DNA of 64,000 nt from NCBI RefSeq assembly GCF_000284335.1, contig NC_017096.1, forward strand, positions 744,001 through 808,000. Direction: 5' to 3'. Numbering within the stretch: the stretch's first letter is position 1; each line of letters starts with the position of its first letter. The notes beneath the pieces were generated by a model that was not told the origin of the DNA, ran no database searches, and saw only the letters and a list, made by a program, of their open reading frames with translations. The stretch is from Caldisericum exile AZM16c01 (GTDB taxonomy: Bacteria > Caldisericota > Caldisericia > Caldisericales > Caldisericaceae). The translations under genes were made by a program, and so were the position numbers. Below, piece after piece: positions 9,111-18,034 of this stretch.

Positions 9111-9139
9111 ATTTTATCAGAATTTAACATTTAACGCAA
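9111..9139 (-). promoter_or_regulatory. promoter for the lipM operon (predicted leaderless)
   Basis: On the minus strand, TTGCGT (9139-9134), 17-nt spacer, TAAAAT (9116-9111). Only 8 nt separate the -10 from the lipM ATG at 9102, so the expected start of transcription lies within a few bases of the start codon. No SD is present in those 8 nt. Confidence 0.6.
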
Positions 9140-9151
9140 GTTTTGAAAAAG

Positions 9152-9180
9152 TTGTTAAGAAGTCCTTTTTAGATTAAAAT
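9152..9180 (+). promoter_or_regulatory. promoter for deoB-recG-rsmD
   Basis: TTGTTA (9152-9157), 17-nt spacer, TAAAAT (9175-9180). Transcription would begin near 9187, leaving a leader of about 26 nt that contains the SD GGAGG before the deoB ATG at 9214. It is back-to-back with, but not overlapping, the lipM promoter. Confidence 0.55.
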
Positions 9181-9213
9181 ATTATAAAATTGGGTTAATT
9201 ATGGAGGTAAAGA

Positions 9214-10383
9214 ATGGAAATTAAAAGAGTAATTATTTTAGTGCTTGATAGTGTAGGAGCAGGAGAAGCAGAAGATGCAATTGAATATGGAGATTGGGGC
9301 GCAAATACCCTTTTACATACGCTTCAATACAATCCTGATATACAATTGCCAAATCTCGAAAAACTCGGTTTAAGAGGTGTTATCTTTAATGAGGATGGAA
9401 ACTATATTGGTTCTTATGGACGACTAAGAGAAAATTCTAAAGGGAAAGACTCTATAAGTGGTCATTGGGAGATGGCTGGTGTAATCTTGAAAAAGGCGTT
9501 TCCAACTTATCCAAATGGTTTTCCTAAGAATGTAATAGAAAAGTTTGAAAGACTTACAGGTAAAAAAGCCCTTGGGAATAAGCCTGCTTCTGGTACGGAA
9601 ATAATAAAAGAATATTACGAGGAACACAGAAGAACTGGAAATCCAATAGTTTATACTTCAGCAGATTCAGTTTTTCAAATTGCTGCCCATAAAGACGTGA
9701 TTCCACTTGACGAACTATATAGGATGTGCGAAATAGCAAGATATGAGGTTTGTGTTGGAGAACATGAGGTTGCGAGAGTTATTGCAAGACCGTTTATTGG
9801 AACGCCTGAAACTGGTTTTGTAAGGACATCAGAGAGAAGAGACTATGCAGTTAAACCACCAAATAAAACGGTTCTTGACCTTGTAAAGGAGAAAGGATTG
9901 AATGTAGTTGGTATCGGAAAGATTCATGATCTCTTTGCAGGTGTAGGACTCACAGAAAGTATCCACACCGAAAATAATATAGATGGTCTCGAAAAGACAA
10001 TCCAAGAGATTTCTAAAGATTACAATGGTATCATATTTACAAATCTTGTCGAGTTCGATGCAAATTGGGGTCACAGGAGAGACTTCAAGGCTTATGGAAA
10101 AGGTTTAAAGGATGTAGATGATAGACTTCCACAAATTATAAATACAATGAAACCTTATGATATGTTAATAATTACAGCAGATCATGGATGCGATCCAACT
10201 TTCAAAGCGCATACCGACCATACACGAGAATTTACTCCGCTAATTGTATACGGTGAACACATTAGACCAAATATTAATCTCGGTTTGAGACAAAGTATCT
10301 CTGATATCTCTGCAACTATATCAGAGATTTTCAATGTTGAACGTATTAACGGAACAAGTTTCATTAATCTTATTTATAAATGA
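9214..10383 (+). CDS. deoB: phosphopentomutase
   Basis: Interconverts ribose/deoxyribose 1-phosphate and 5-phosphate, linking nucleoside breakdown to pentose metabolism. The 389-aa protein is an alkaline-phosphatase superfamily member: LDSVGAGEAEDA near 11-22, PASGTEI, YTSADSVFQIAAH, EFDANWGHRRD, and ITADHGCDPTFKAHTDHTRE near the C-terminus supply the Mn ligands. At the catalytic site, GKDSISGHWE (77-86) carries Ser80 where the Bacillus cereus enzyme has the phosphoacceptor Thr85. SD GGAGG is 6-7 nt before the ATG. First gene of an operon with recG and rsmD. Confidence 0.95.
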   Translation: MEIKRVIILVLDSVGAGEAEDAIEYGDWGANTLLHTLQYNPDIQLPNLEKLGLRGVIFNEDGNYIGSYGRLRENSKGKDSISGHWEMAGVILKKAFPTYPNGFPKNVIEKFERLTGKKALGNKPASGTEIIKEYYEEHRRTGNPIVYTSADSVFQIAAHKDVIPLDELYRMCEIARYEVCVGEHEVARVIARPFIGTPETGFVRTSERRDYAVKPPNKTVLDLVKEKGLNVVGIGKIHDLFAGVGLTESIHTENNIDGLEKTIQEISKDYNGIIFTNLVEFDANWGHRRDFKAYGKGLKDVDDRLPQIINTMKPYDMLIITADHGCDPTFKAHTDHTREFTPLIVYGEHIRPNINLGLRQSISDISATISEIFNVERINGTSFINLIYK

Positions 10384-12752
10384 ATGTTGATAAATTAAAA
10401 AAACTTCTCTATCTTGAAGGGAGAAGAGGTTATAAAAATGATTCCGTAATTGGTGGGTTTGACAGGTTTGTAATCGATTATATTAATAAAGTTTTCGAAA
10501 AAGGAGACGAACAATTAGCTTATTTATTCAAAGATTATGGAGAGAAAACTCCTGAGGAAAGAAAGGTTATAATTGAACGTGCCTTAAAAATTTTAGATGA
10601 TAATGAAATGGCAGTTATAGATGAGCCAAGCCAAACTGAGATTCAAAAAGTTAAATCTTTAGCAGGTAAAAATGAAACTCGGATAAAACTTTCTGAATTG
10701 TTTACTCCAGTTCAGTTTGTAAAAGGCATTGGTCCAGAACTTGCTAAGAAACTGAAGAAGATAGGAGTTGAAACTGTCTATGATTTTCTTTATTATTTCC
10801 CAAAGGCATACCTTGATCTAAGAAACATTAGGAAAATTTTTTCTCTAAAAAATGGTGAAACTGTCTTATTGAAGGTTAAAATTATTTCTATCCAGGAGAG
10901 AAAAGGAAAACTAAATATTTTTTCTGTTTTAGGGACTGACGGAACTGGATACATTACTGCAACATGGTTCAATCAGCCATATCTTAAGAATATTTTTAAA
11001 GAGGGGATGGAGGTTTTTTTGTTTGGAAAAGTGCAATTTGCATATGGCAAATGGGAGATGCCATCACCTGAGTATGAAATTCCTCAAGATGGAAAAGAAC
11101 TTGTGCATACCCTCAGGATCACCCCTCTTTACCCCTTAACAGAAGGACTAAGCCAAAAAATATTGCGCAATAAAACACTTAATCTAATTGAAAATGTTGG
11201 GAAGAAAATTTTTGATTATTTAGATGAGGAGATTATTAAAAGAAGAAATTTAGTATCTTTAGATTATGCTATTTCAAACGTACACTTTCCGGAAAGTTTT
11301 GACGCATTAAAGAAAGCAAAAGAAAGGATTATTTTTGATGAATTATTTGGACTTCAGTATATATTAAGTAAAAGGAAACATGTAATAGAAGAAAGTGATG
11401 GTTATGTTTTTGATGTAAAAGAGGAATATGTTTCTGAATTTTATAAACTTCTCCCATTCGAACTTACAAGCGACCAAAAGAAGGTTATGGGAGAGATTCT
11501 AAACGACCTTAAATCCTCGCACCCAATGAATAGATTGTTGCATGGTGATGTTGGATCTGGAAAAACTATAGTAGCACTTTTCTCAATGTTTATTTCTTAT
11601 AAGAATGGTTTTCAATCTGCCATGATGAGTCCGACGGAGATTCTTGCGGAACAAACATATAAAACTGCTGAATCACTTTTTAAAGGAACTCCTATAAGGA
11701 TTGCCCTATTGACTTCGAGCACTAAAAATAGTGCAAGAAAGAAGATTCTTCAAGGACTTATAAACCATGATATAGACGTGATTTTCGGCACCCATGCCCT
11801 TATTGAGGAGGGTGTCCAGTTTAAAAAACTCGGACTCGTTGTAGTAGACGAACAGCACCGTTTTGGTGTAATACAGAGAAGTTTATTGAAGGACAAAGCA
11901 ATTATACCTCATACACTAGTAATGAGTGCAACACCAATTCCAAGGACATTAGCACTAACACTGTATGGTGACCTTGATGTTAGTTCCATAAAAGAGTTAC
12001 CAAAAGGAAGATTGCCAATTATAACAAAAGTTTTCTATAGGAACGAAGATATTGCATATAAACTTGTAAGAGAGGAATTAGATAAAGGACATAAGGCTTA
12101 TGTAGTATGTCCTTTGATTGAGGACTCAGAAAGCCTTGATGCGCAATCAGTTGAAACTGTCTTTGAAACTCTTTCTCAAACACATCTTAAAGGTTACAAA
12201 ATAGGAAAGCTCCATGGAGGAATGTCTTCAATAGAAAAGGCGGAGATTATGGAAAATTTTAAGAATGGGGATCTGCAAGTACTTGTTTCAACGACAGTGG
12301 TTGAAGTTGGCGTGGACGTAAAAGATGCGACAGTGATAGTAGTAGAAGATGCAGATCGATTTGGTCTTGCAACATTACATCAACTAAGAGGAAGAGTGGG
12401 AAGAAGTAATCTACAATCTTATTGTCTTCTTATAACACGTAATCCATCTAAGGATGCTATTGAAAGATTGAATGTTCTTGAAAAAACAAATAATGGGTTT
12501 GAAGTTGCCGAGTATGATCTGAAACTACGTGGTCCAGGTGAAATTCTTGGTAAAAGACAATCTGGGCTACCAGACTTTAAATTGACAACGCTCATTGGGG
12601 AAACTGATATGAGAATACTTGAAATGGCAAGAGAAGAAGCAATTAATTTACTAAAAGGGAAAACAAAATACGATCCCGAAAAACTACAAGAATTTCATAG
12701 GTTAATTCAAATAAACTATAAGGAAAAAATACCCTTTATTGAGGTTGCGTAA
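10380..12752 (+). CDS. recG: ATP-dependent DNA helicase RecG
   Basis: Branch-migrating helicase that reverses stalled forks and processes Holliday junctions. The 790-aa protein is longer than the E. coli form because of an N-terminal extension of about 105 residues, a feature also known in Thermotoga RecG. The wedge/OB region starts with VKGIGPELAKKL (114-125) and runs to about 290. Walker A is at 389-396 (GDVGSGKT), the DEQH box at 490-493 (followed by RFGVIQR), and motif VI is QLRGRVGRS. The ATG overlaps the deoB stop (ATGA). Confidence 0.96.
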   Translation: MNVDKLKKLLYLEGRRGYKNDSVIGGFDRFVIDYINKVFEKGDEQLAYLFKDYGEKTPEERKVIIERALKILDDNEMAVIDEPSQTEIQKVKSLAGKNETRIKLSELFTPVQFVKGIGPELAKKLKKIGVETVYDFLYYFPKAYLDLRNIRKIFSLKNGETVLLKVKIISIQERKGKLNIFSVLGTDGTGYITATWFNQPYLKNIFKEGMEVFLFGKVQFAYGKWEMPSPEYEIPQDGKELVHTLRITPLYPLTEGLSQKILRNKTLNLIENVGKKIFDYLDEEIIKRRNLVSLDYAISNVHFPESFDALKKAKERIIFDELFGLQYILSKRKHVIEESDGYVFDVKEEYVSEFYKLLPFELTSDQKKVMGEILNDLKSSHPMNRLLHGDVGSGKTIVALFSMFISYKNGFQSAMMSPTEILAEQTYKTAESLFKGTPIRIALLTSSTKNSARKKILQGLINHDIDVIFGTHALIEEGVQFKKLGLVVVDEQHRFGVIQRSLLKDKAIIPHTLVMSATPIPRTLALTLYGDLDVSSIKELPKGRLPIITKVFYRNEDIAYKLVREELDKGHKAYVVCPLIEDSESLDAQSVETVFETLSQTHLKGYKIGKLHGGMSSIEKAEIMENFKNGDLQVLVSTTVVEVGVDVKDATVIVVEDADRFGLATLHQLRGRVGRSNLQSYCLLITRNPSKDAIERLNVLEKTNNGFEVAEYDLKLRGPGEILGKRQSGLPDFKLTTLIGETDMRILEMAREEAINLLKGKTKYDPEKLQEFHRLIQINYKEKIPFIEVA

Positions 12753-13313
12753 ATGAGAATTGTATCAGGAAAATTCAAGGGAATGGAAATTATTTCACCT
12801 CCAAGAAATCTTGAACTTAGACCAACAAGTGATAGAGTAAGAGAAGCAATTTTTGATGTTATTCGATTTGATATTACTGATAAAGTTTTTCTCGATTTGT
12901 TTGCTGGATCTGGAGCCGTTGGTATAGAGGCAGTAAGCGAAGGAGCAAAATTTGTTTATTTTGTAGAAAATAATAAAAAAGCAGTTGATGTGATAAAGAA
13001 AAACATTGCAAAGTTTGGAATAAGAGAGCAGTGTAAAATTTTAGTTCGGGATGTGTTTAAATTTCTTTCTGATCCTCAATTAGAAAGAGAGGTAGATTTT
13101 ATTTTTCTTGATCCACCATATAAGACGCACTTTGCAAGCGAAACTCTTGAGACTTTAAAGAATTCATCTATTGTAAAAAAGGGTTCAATTATCATTGCTG
13201 AACACTCAGAAGAAGAATTTTTAAGTGAAGCATATGTTGGTAAAGTTCTCTTAAGTAAGTTTAAAGAAAAAAGATACGGCAAAATAGTGGTTTCTTATTT
13301 TATAAGGGCGTAA
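12753..13313 (+). CDS. rsmD: 16S rRNA (guanine966-N2)-methyltransferase RsmD
   Basis: SAM-dependent methylation of G966 of 16S rRNA (E. coli numbering). 186 aa, usual length. The N-terminus MRIVSGKFKG and LRPTSDRVREAIFD are typical of RsmD. The SAM site is DLFAGSGAVGIEA and the catalytic motif is DPPY in FLDPPYKTHFASE. The ATG directly follows the recG stop codon. In many bacteria coaD follows rsmD; here the next gene is a convergent small membrane protein, 2 nt away. Confidence 0.93.
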   Translation: MRIVSGKFKGMEIISPPRNLELRPTSDRVREAIFDVIRFDITDKVFLDLFAGSGAVGIEAVSEGAKFVYFVENNKKAVDVIKKNIAKFGIREQCKILVRDVFKFLSDPQLEREVDFIFLDPPYKTHFASETLETLKNSSIVKKGSIIIAEHSEEEFLSEAYVGKVLLSKFKEKRYGKIVVSYFIRA

Positions 13314-13315
13314 TT

Positions 13316-13666
13316 TCAAAGGGTTGGCCGAAATAGTAAATGCAGTAAAATCATAATTAAGTAAATGAAAATACCGGTTGTAAAAAGTAAGGACGAAGCG
13401 TTCATTTCTGGTATTTCTTTTTTGCCTTTTGTGAGAAAATAGAAAATTTTTGAATAGAGCCCTGAAATGTGGCTTAAACTACCTAAATTGCCAAAAGTAA
13501 GGGCGGCGCTTGCAATTATAAAAACGCTTCCCTCCATAAAATAAATGTTTAGTAAGTTTATAAGGTTAAATCTACTGACAGCGTATACAAAAGGAATCGT
13601 TATTGAGGTTGTAGTGACTGCAACCAAAAAACTCAAAAATACGATCCGAAATATTTGTTTAATCAT
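13316..13666 (-). CDS. small membrane protein of unknown function
   Basis: 116 aa from ATG 13666; a TTG at 13669 is in frame just before it. Three hydrophobic segments are visible at about 6-30, 43-62 and 90-112, with a short loop of charged residues (TKGKKEIPEM) between the second and third. No family recognised. A strong divergent promoter lies 8 nt upstream and there is no SD, so translation probably starts on a leaderless mRNA. Its 3' end lies 2 nt from the rsmD stop. Confidence 0.6.
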   Translation of the reverse strand: MIKQIFRIVFLSFLVAVTTTSITIPFVYAVSRFNLINLLNIYFMEGSVFIIASAALTFGNLGSLSHISGLYSKIFYFLTKGKKEIPEMNASSLLFTTGIFIYLIMILLHLLFRPTL

Positions 13667-13682
13667 CAAAATATATTATACT
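13655..13682 (+). promoter_or_regulatory. promoter for the moeA-MFS operon
   Basis: TTGTTT (13655-13660), 16-nt spacer, TATACT (13677-13682). Transcription would start near 13689, leaving about 22 nt of leader that carries the SD AAGGAAGG before ATG 13712. Its -10 shares bases with the -10 of the divergent promoter on the other strand. Confidence 0.55.
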
Positions 13683-13702
13683 TCTAATAGTTTAATTTTC
13701 AA
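13675..13702 (-). promoter_or_regulatory. promoter for the 116-aa membrane protein (predicted leaderless)
   Basis: On the minus strand, TTGAAA (13702-13697), 16-nt spacer, TATAAT (13680-13675), then 8 nt to ATG 13666. The consensus -10 and good -35 make this one of the clearest promoters in the window. Its -35 covers part of the SD of the divergent moeA gene. Confidence 0.7.
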
Positions 13703-13711
13703 GGAAGGAAT

Positions 13712-15622
13712 ATGGGTGAGATTTATTTAAAAAAAGAAACACTTAAAAATGCACTAAAACTTTTTAAAGATTCACTAAGAAACAAAAAGGTTTTTAAGAA
13801 ATTGAAAGAGGAAGAAATATCAGTCTATGAAAGTCTTGGAAGAATTACTTCAAGGCCTGTTATTGCAAAAATTTCCAATCCGTTTTTTAATGCTTCCGCA
13901 GTTGACGGTTTTGCACTTAAATCTCATGAAACTGCCAATTCAACCATAAATAATCCGAAAATTTTCAAGATTGGTCTCGATGCGATTCCTGTAAATACTG
14001 GTGACCCAATAAATTTTCCATTTGATTGTGTTGCAATGATTGAAGATGTCGAAGTAAATGGCGACTTTGTAAAAATTTTTTCTCCCTTGCATATATACGA
14101 AAATGTTCGAGTAATTGGTGAAGATTTTGCAAAAGGTGAGATTGTTATACCAATTTATGAAAAAATTACACCTGCTCATATTGGAGTCTTAATATCCTCG
14201 TACAACGAAAAAGTCTATGTATTTGAAAAACCCAAAGTTCTCATTATGGCCACAGGTGAGGAAGTTAAAAGATTAGGGGAAGATCTTAAAGTTGGAGATG
14301 TTATTGATTCAAATTCCTACATGATTTCTTCTATATTAAAAGAGTATGGAGCAGACCCATATATTTTGGAGAAGGTACTTCCAAATAATTTTGAGGTACT
14401 TAAAAATGAAATAGAAAAAGCATCACAGAACTATCACATGATTATCGTAATTGGAGGATCAGCAAAGGGAAGAAAAGACCTGATATCGGATGTTTTCGAA
14501 AGTTTTTCCGAAGTTCTCTTCCATGGGCTTACAATACAACCAGGTAAACCGCTTGTGATTGGTTTTTACGGTGATGTTCCCCTTGTTGGATCCCCAGGTT
14601 TTCCGGTCTCATCTTATATAGATGCAAAGATTTTTCTTAAAGTTGCAATTGAAGAATTTACTGGTATTTCTTTGGATTTGAAAAGAAAAATTATAGCAAC
14701 TATTAAAAGGGATATTCCCTCTTCTTTAGGCGTGGAAGAATTTGTAAGAGTAAAGTTAAATGATATTAATGGCGAAGTGATTTGTGTACCCTTAAAGAGA
14801 GGTGCAGCGAACCTTACGAGCGTAGTAAAGGGAGATGGGCTATTAAGAATAGAGGAAAATAGTGAAGGAATTATTGCAGGTTCAAAGGTAGAAATTGAAC
14901 TTTTAAAAAGCGAGTATGATATTCTTTCACAACTTTTATTTATTGGAAGTAACGATCCACTTCTTGAATACATTTTAAACATGATTCGAAAAGAAAATCC
15001 TCAATTTAAATTTGGTATAATAAATGTTGGAAGCTTAGGAGGACTTTTGTCACTTGCGAGAGGTGAAACTATTATTACATCGATTCACTTGTTTGATAGT
15101 GAGACGCAAACTTACAATACGCCATATCTCAAAAAGTACCTTGAAGAAAATTCGTATTTACGAATTCATCTATTTAACAGAAATCAGGGCTTAGTTGTTC
15201 AAAAAGGAAATCCCAAAAATATTAGGTCGCTTAAAGATTTAGAAAGAGAAGATTTGAAATTTATAAATAGACAAAAAGGATCGGGAACAAGAATTTATTT
15301 CGATTACCTTCTTTCTCAAAATGGCATCGAAAAGGAAAAAGTAAAAGGCTACGATTTAGAGGAAACAACTCATCTGGGTGTTGCTAATGCGGTGAAGGAA
15401 GGTATTGTTGACTGTGGAATGGGAATCGAATATGTTGCAAGACTTTTTGATCTTGATTTTATAAAGTTGGGAGAAGAGGAGTATGAAATTATAATAAGCA
15501 AGAATTTTCTTGAGGACCACCGAATCAATTTTGTCCTGAAGCAATTTAATGCACTAAATCTCGAAGTTCTTATGAAAAGTTTCGAAGGCTACAAATGGGT
15601 TAATAAAGTAAGGGAGGTATAA
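13712..15622 (+). CDS. moeA: molybdopterin molybdotransferase MoeA fused to a periplasmic-binding-protein-like domain
   Basis: 636 aa, about 230 longer than a plain MoeA. Residues about 1-405 are MoeA: NPFFNASAVDGFALKS, TGEEVKRLG, VGDVIDSNSYMI, VIGGSAKGRKDLISD and PLVGSPGFPVSSY cover the substrate and metal-insertion sites. Residues about 425-615 match the PBP-like domain (COG1910 type) often linked to MoeA: NRQKGSGTRIYFDYLL, THLGVANAVKEGIVDCGMG. MoeA inserts molybdate or tungstate into adenylated molybdopterin; the extra domain probably senses or binds a ligand. No other cofactor genes lie in the window. The ATG has an SD (AAGGAAGG) and its own promoter; the MFS gene follows by 4 nt. Confidence 0.9.
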   Translation: MGEIYLKKETLKNALKLFKDSLRNKKVFKKLKEEEISVYESLGRITSRPVIAKISNPFFNASAVDGFALKSHETANSTINNPKIFKIGLDAIPVNTGDPINFPFDCVAMIEDVEVNGDFVKIFSPLHIYENVRVIGEDFAKGEIVIPIYEKITPAHIGVLISSYNEKVYVFEKPKVLIMATGEEVKRLGEDLKVGDVIDSNSYMISSILKEYGADPYILEKVLPNNFEVLKNEIEKASQNYHMIIVIGGSAKGRKDLISDVFESFSEVLFHGLTIQPGKPLVIGFYGDVPLVGSPGFPVSSYIDAKIFLKVAIEEFTGISLDLKRKIIATIKRDIPSSLGVEEFVRVKLNDINGEVICVPLKRGAANLTSVVKGDGLLRIEENSEGIIAGSKVEIELLKSEYDILSQLLFIGSNDPLLEYILNMIRKENPQFKFGIINVGSLGGLLSLARGETIITSIHLFDSETQTYNTPYLKKYLEENSYLRIHLFNRNQGLVVQKGNPKNIRSLKDLEREDLKFINRQKGSGTRIYFDYLLSQNGIEKEKVKGYDLEETTHLGVANAVKEGIVDCGMGIEYVARLFDLDFIKLGEEEYEIIISKNFLEDHRINFVLKQFNALNLEVLMKSFEGYKWVNKVREV

Positions 15623-15626
15623 AAAA

Positions 15627-16775
15627 ATGAAAAAAAGACTTAATCCAAATGTAATAATTTTAGGACTTGCTAGTTTCTTTACTGATATTTCTACCGAAAT
15701 GATTACAAAAATTTTGCCGTTGTTTTTGGAATCAATTGGAGCAGGTGGTGCATTTATCGGCGTTATAGAGGGACTCGCTGAAACAATTGCATCTCTTTTG
15801 AAGGTCTTCTCTGGCTATATTTCTGATAAATTTAGAAATAGAAAATGGCTTACGATTTTAGGATATGCAGAATCTACAATTGCCAAAGCTTTTCTTCTTA
15901 TTGTAAATACTCCGGTTGGAGTTCTTATTGTAAGAGCACTCGAACGAATTGGTAAAGGCATTAGAACTGCTCCACGTGATGCGCTAATTGCATCTTACAC
16001 AGATGAAACAAATAGAGGATTTTATTTTGGATTTCACAGAGCCCTTGATACACTTGGTGCAGCACTTGGTCCACTTTTAGGTTTCTGGGTACTCGAGAAA
16101 TTTGGACGGACAAATTACAGAGAAATTTTTAAATTTGCACTGATCCCAGCAGTTGTTGCAGTTATCATTCTCTTTTTCGTTCAAGAAAAAAAGGTTATTG
16201 TTGATTTGAAAAAAAGTAGTGGATTTTTTGCGAAGGCAAAACTTGGTAAAAGGTTTTACTTGTTTTTAGTTGCAATTCTCATTTTTACGCTTGGAAACAG
16301 CTCAGATGCTTTTATTACAATGTATTCAAGCAGTTTGGGAGTTGCATCAACTACAATACTACTAATGTGGACACTTCACAGTTTGATATATGCATTCTTA
16401 TCAACGCCATTGGGAACTTTATCGGATAAAATTGGAAGAAAAACAACCTTGATAATTGGAATGGCAATTTATGGAATAAGTTATTTATTTTTTGCACTAA
16501 CAAAGAGTGGAAATTTTCTTTGGTTCGTTTTTAGCCTTTACGGTGTCTATTATGCAATGTCTGAAGGTATTCAAAAGGCATTTGTTTCGGATTTAGTAAC
16601 GGATAATGAGGTAAGAGGCACTGCATTTGGAATATACAATTTTGCAGTAGGCATAATGGCATTTCCTGCATCTTTGGTTGCAGGTATTCTTTATCAGTTT
16701 ATTGCTCCAAGCATGCCTTTCTACTTTGGCGGAATACTTGCTATTATTGCATCACTTTTGTTGCTTGTTGTTTAA
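15627..16775 (+). CDS. MFS transporter
   Basis: 382 aa, about 12 hydrophobic segments. Typical major-facilitator signatures are present: the loop 2-3 motif GYISDKFRNRKW and its second-half copy GTLSDKIGRKTT. The start is FTDISTEMITKILPLFL, common in a bacterial MFS group annotated only as permeases. Substrate is unknown; being 4 nt after moeA hints at oxyanion or cofactor-linked transport but does not prove it. SD GGGAGG precedes the ATG. The last 24 nt overlap the convergent antiporter gene. Confidence 0.85.
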   Translation: MKKRLNPNVIILGLASFFTDISTEMITKILPLFLESIGAGGAFIGVIEGLAETIASLLKVFSGYISDKFRNRKWLTILGYAESTIAKAFLLIVNTPVGVLIVRALERIGKGIRTAPRDALIASYTDETNRGFYFGFHRALDTLGAALGPLLGFWVLEKFGRTNYREIFKFALIPAVVAVIILFFVQEKKVIVDLKKSSGFFAKAKLGKRFYLFLVAILIFTLGNSSDAFITMYSSSLGVASTTILLMWTLHSLIYAFLSTPLGTLSDKIGRKTTLIIGMAIYGISYLFFALTKSGNFLWFVFSLYGVYYAMSEGIQKAFVSDLVTDNEVRGTAFGIYNFAVGIMAFPASLVAGILYQFIAPSMPFYFGGILAIIASLLLLVV

Positions 16776-17918
16776 AGTAAGTTTTTGAGTAAGAAAATAA
16801 CCTAGGGTTTCGAAGAGAATGATACTCGCAATTACAATAGCAAAAACTGAGCCACCAAAGATTGAAAAGTAATCACGGGCTAAATAAGCAAAGTATGCAC
16901 TTAAAATCGATTGAGGAAGCATTGGAATTAAAATATCAAAAATCGAGGATGATTCTACGAGTTTAAGATGCTTAATTATAATTGCTCCGGCTAATTTTCC
17001 AAACAACCTTATAATTAAAATTAAAAGACCCAATAGAAGGTATTTCTCTATTTTTGGGAATCCAACATAACTGATAGAAAATACAACAAAAAGCGTGTAA
17101 AATAGTTGGTCAATCTCTCTTAATGCAAGTCTTACTGTACGAACAACTTCAAATTTCGAAGTAATGGTAAAAGTCATACCAGCAACAAGAGAAACCATAA
17201 CAGCATGGATTTTTAAAGAATATTGCAATCCCACTATAAGCGTTATGAATGCAAAGGATGCGATTACCTGGGGGAATTTTTTATATCCGTATTTCTCAAA
17301 TTTATCAATGATAAGTCCAATGATTACTCCAAGTATCAGTGAAAGTGTAACTTCTTCAATGGTACTTAAAATAACACTGAAAGAATTGCTTTGAAATAAT
17401 TTATTAAATTTAAGAATTGGGAAAAACGCAAAGAAGAAGATTTCAGTTAGAAGGTCATCAATAACAACCATTGTGCCAAGTTGAACTTTGAGTTCAGGGC
17501 TTGTATCCATTTTTTTAAGAAGAGTAATTGAAATATCAGATCCAGTTACCATCCAGATAGTTGCAATTACTATTCCTTCGATAAAGTTCAATTTAAAAAT
17601 AAAGGTTGAAATCGCAAAAACTATAATAAACGTAAAAATTGATTGAATAGATGCTGCAAATATTATCTTCTTATTTCTTTTTAGATAAACAACTTCGAGG
17701 CCAGTTTCAAAAAGAAGCAAAGTAACGGCGATTTCGAGAATTAACTGAAAAATTGGACTAAATGATAATATGAGATTTTTTGTAAATGGTAGTATCGTTA
17801 CAAAAAGTCCAACAATGATTAGGCCAGTTATTGTTGGGAAATCTGACTTTGAAACAAGGTAAGATGCGATAAGCCCACCAATAATGGACAATGAAATAAA
17901 AATTATTAGTGCACCCAT
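16752..17918 (-). CDS. cation/proton antiporter, CPA2 (Kef-type) family
   Basis: 388-aa integral membrane protein with about 12 hydrophobic segments. The family ion-binding region is seen in VTGSDISITLLKKM and VVIDDLLTEIFFF, with acidic pairs inside membrane helices, and LLFETGLEV corresponds to the conserved helix 3 region. No C-terminal TrkA-N domain, so it is the membrane part alone. It probably exchanges Na+ or K+ for H+. The start codon ATG 17918 has no SD and lies 5 nt from a -10 box. The 3' end overlaps the MFS gene by 24 nt. Confidence 0.88.
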   Translation of the reverse strand: MGALIIFISLSIIGGLIASYLVSKSDFPTITGLIIVGLFVTILPFTKNLILSFSPIFQLILEIAVTLLLFETGLEVVYLKRNKKIIFAASIQSIFTFIIVFAISTFIFKLNFIEGIVIATIWMVTGSDISITLLKKMDTSPELKVQLGTMVVIDDLLTEIFFFAFFPILKFNKLFQSNSFSVILSTIEEVTLSLILGVIIGLIIDKFEKYGYKKFPQVIASFAFITLIVGLQYSLKIHAVMVSLVAGMTFTITSKFEVVRTVRLALREIDQLFYTLFVVFSISYVGFPKIEKYLLLGLLILIIRLFGKLAGAIIIKHLKLVESSSIFDILIPMLPQSILSAYFAYLARDYFSIFGGSVFAIVIASIILFETLGYFLTQKLTLNNKQQK

Positions 17919-17923
17919 AATTT

Positions 17924-17952
17924 ATTAAACAAAAACAACTCTCACGTGTCAA
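17924..17952 (-). promoter_or_regulatory. promoter for the antiporter gene (predicted leaderless)
   Basis: On the minus strand, perfect -35 TTGACA (17952-17947), 17-nt spacer, TTTAAT (17929-17924), then only 5 nt to ATG 17918. The expected transcription start falls on the start codon itself, so the mRNA should be leaderless. Confidence 0.75.
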
Positions 17953-18000
17953 GAGAAAATCGACAAATTTACGCTTAATTTTTCTTTAAAAAAGAAGATG

Positions 18001-18009
18001 TGTTATAAT
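18001..18009 (+). promoter_or_regulatory. extended -10 promoter for the moxR operon
   Basis: TGTTATAAT: a perfect TATAAT at 18004-18009 with the extended TGn in front. No good -35 is seen at 16-18 nt upstream. The SD AGGAG at 18024-18028 leads to the moxR ATG at 18035. Confidence 0.6.
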
Positions 18010-18034
18010 AAGAAAAATTTATTAGGAGAATGAT

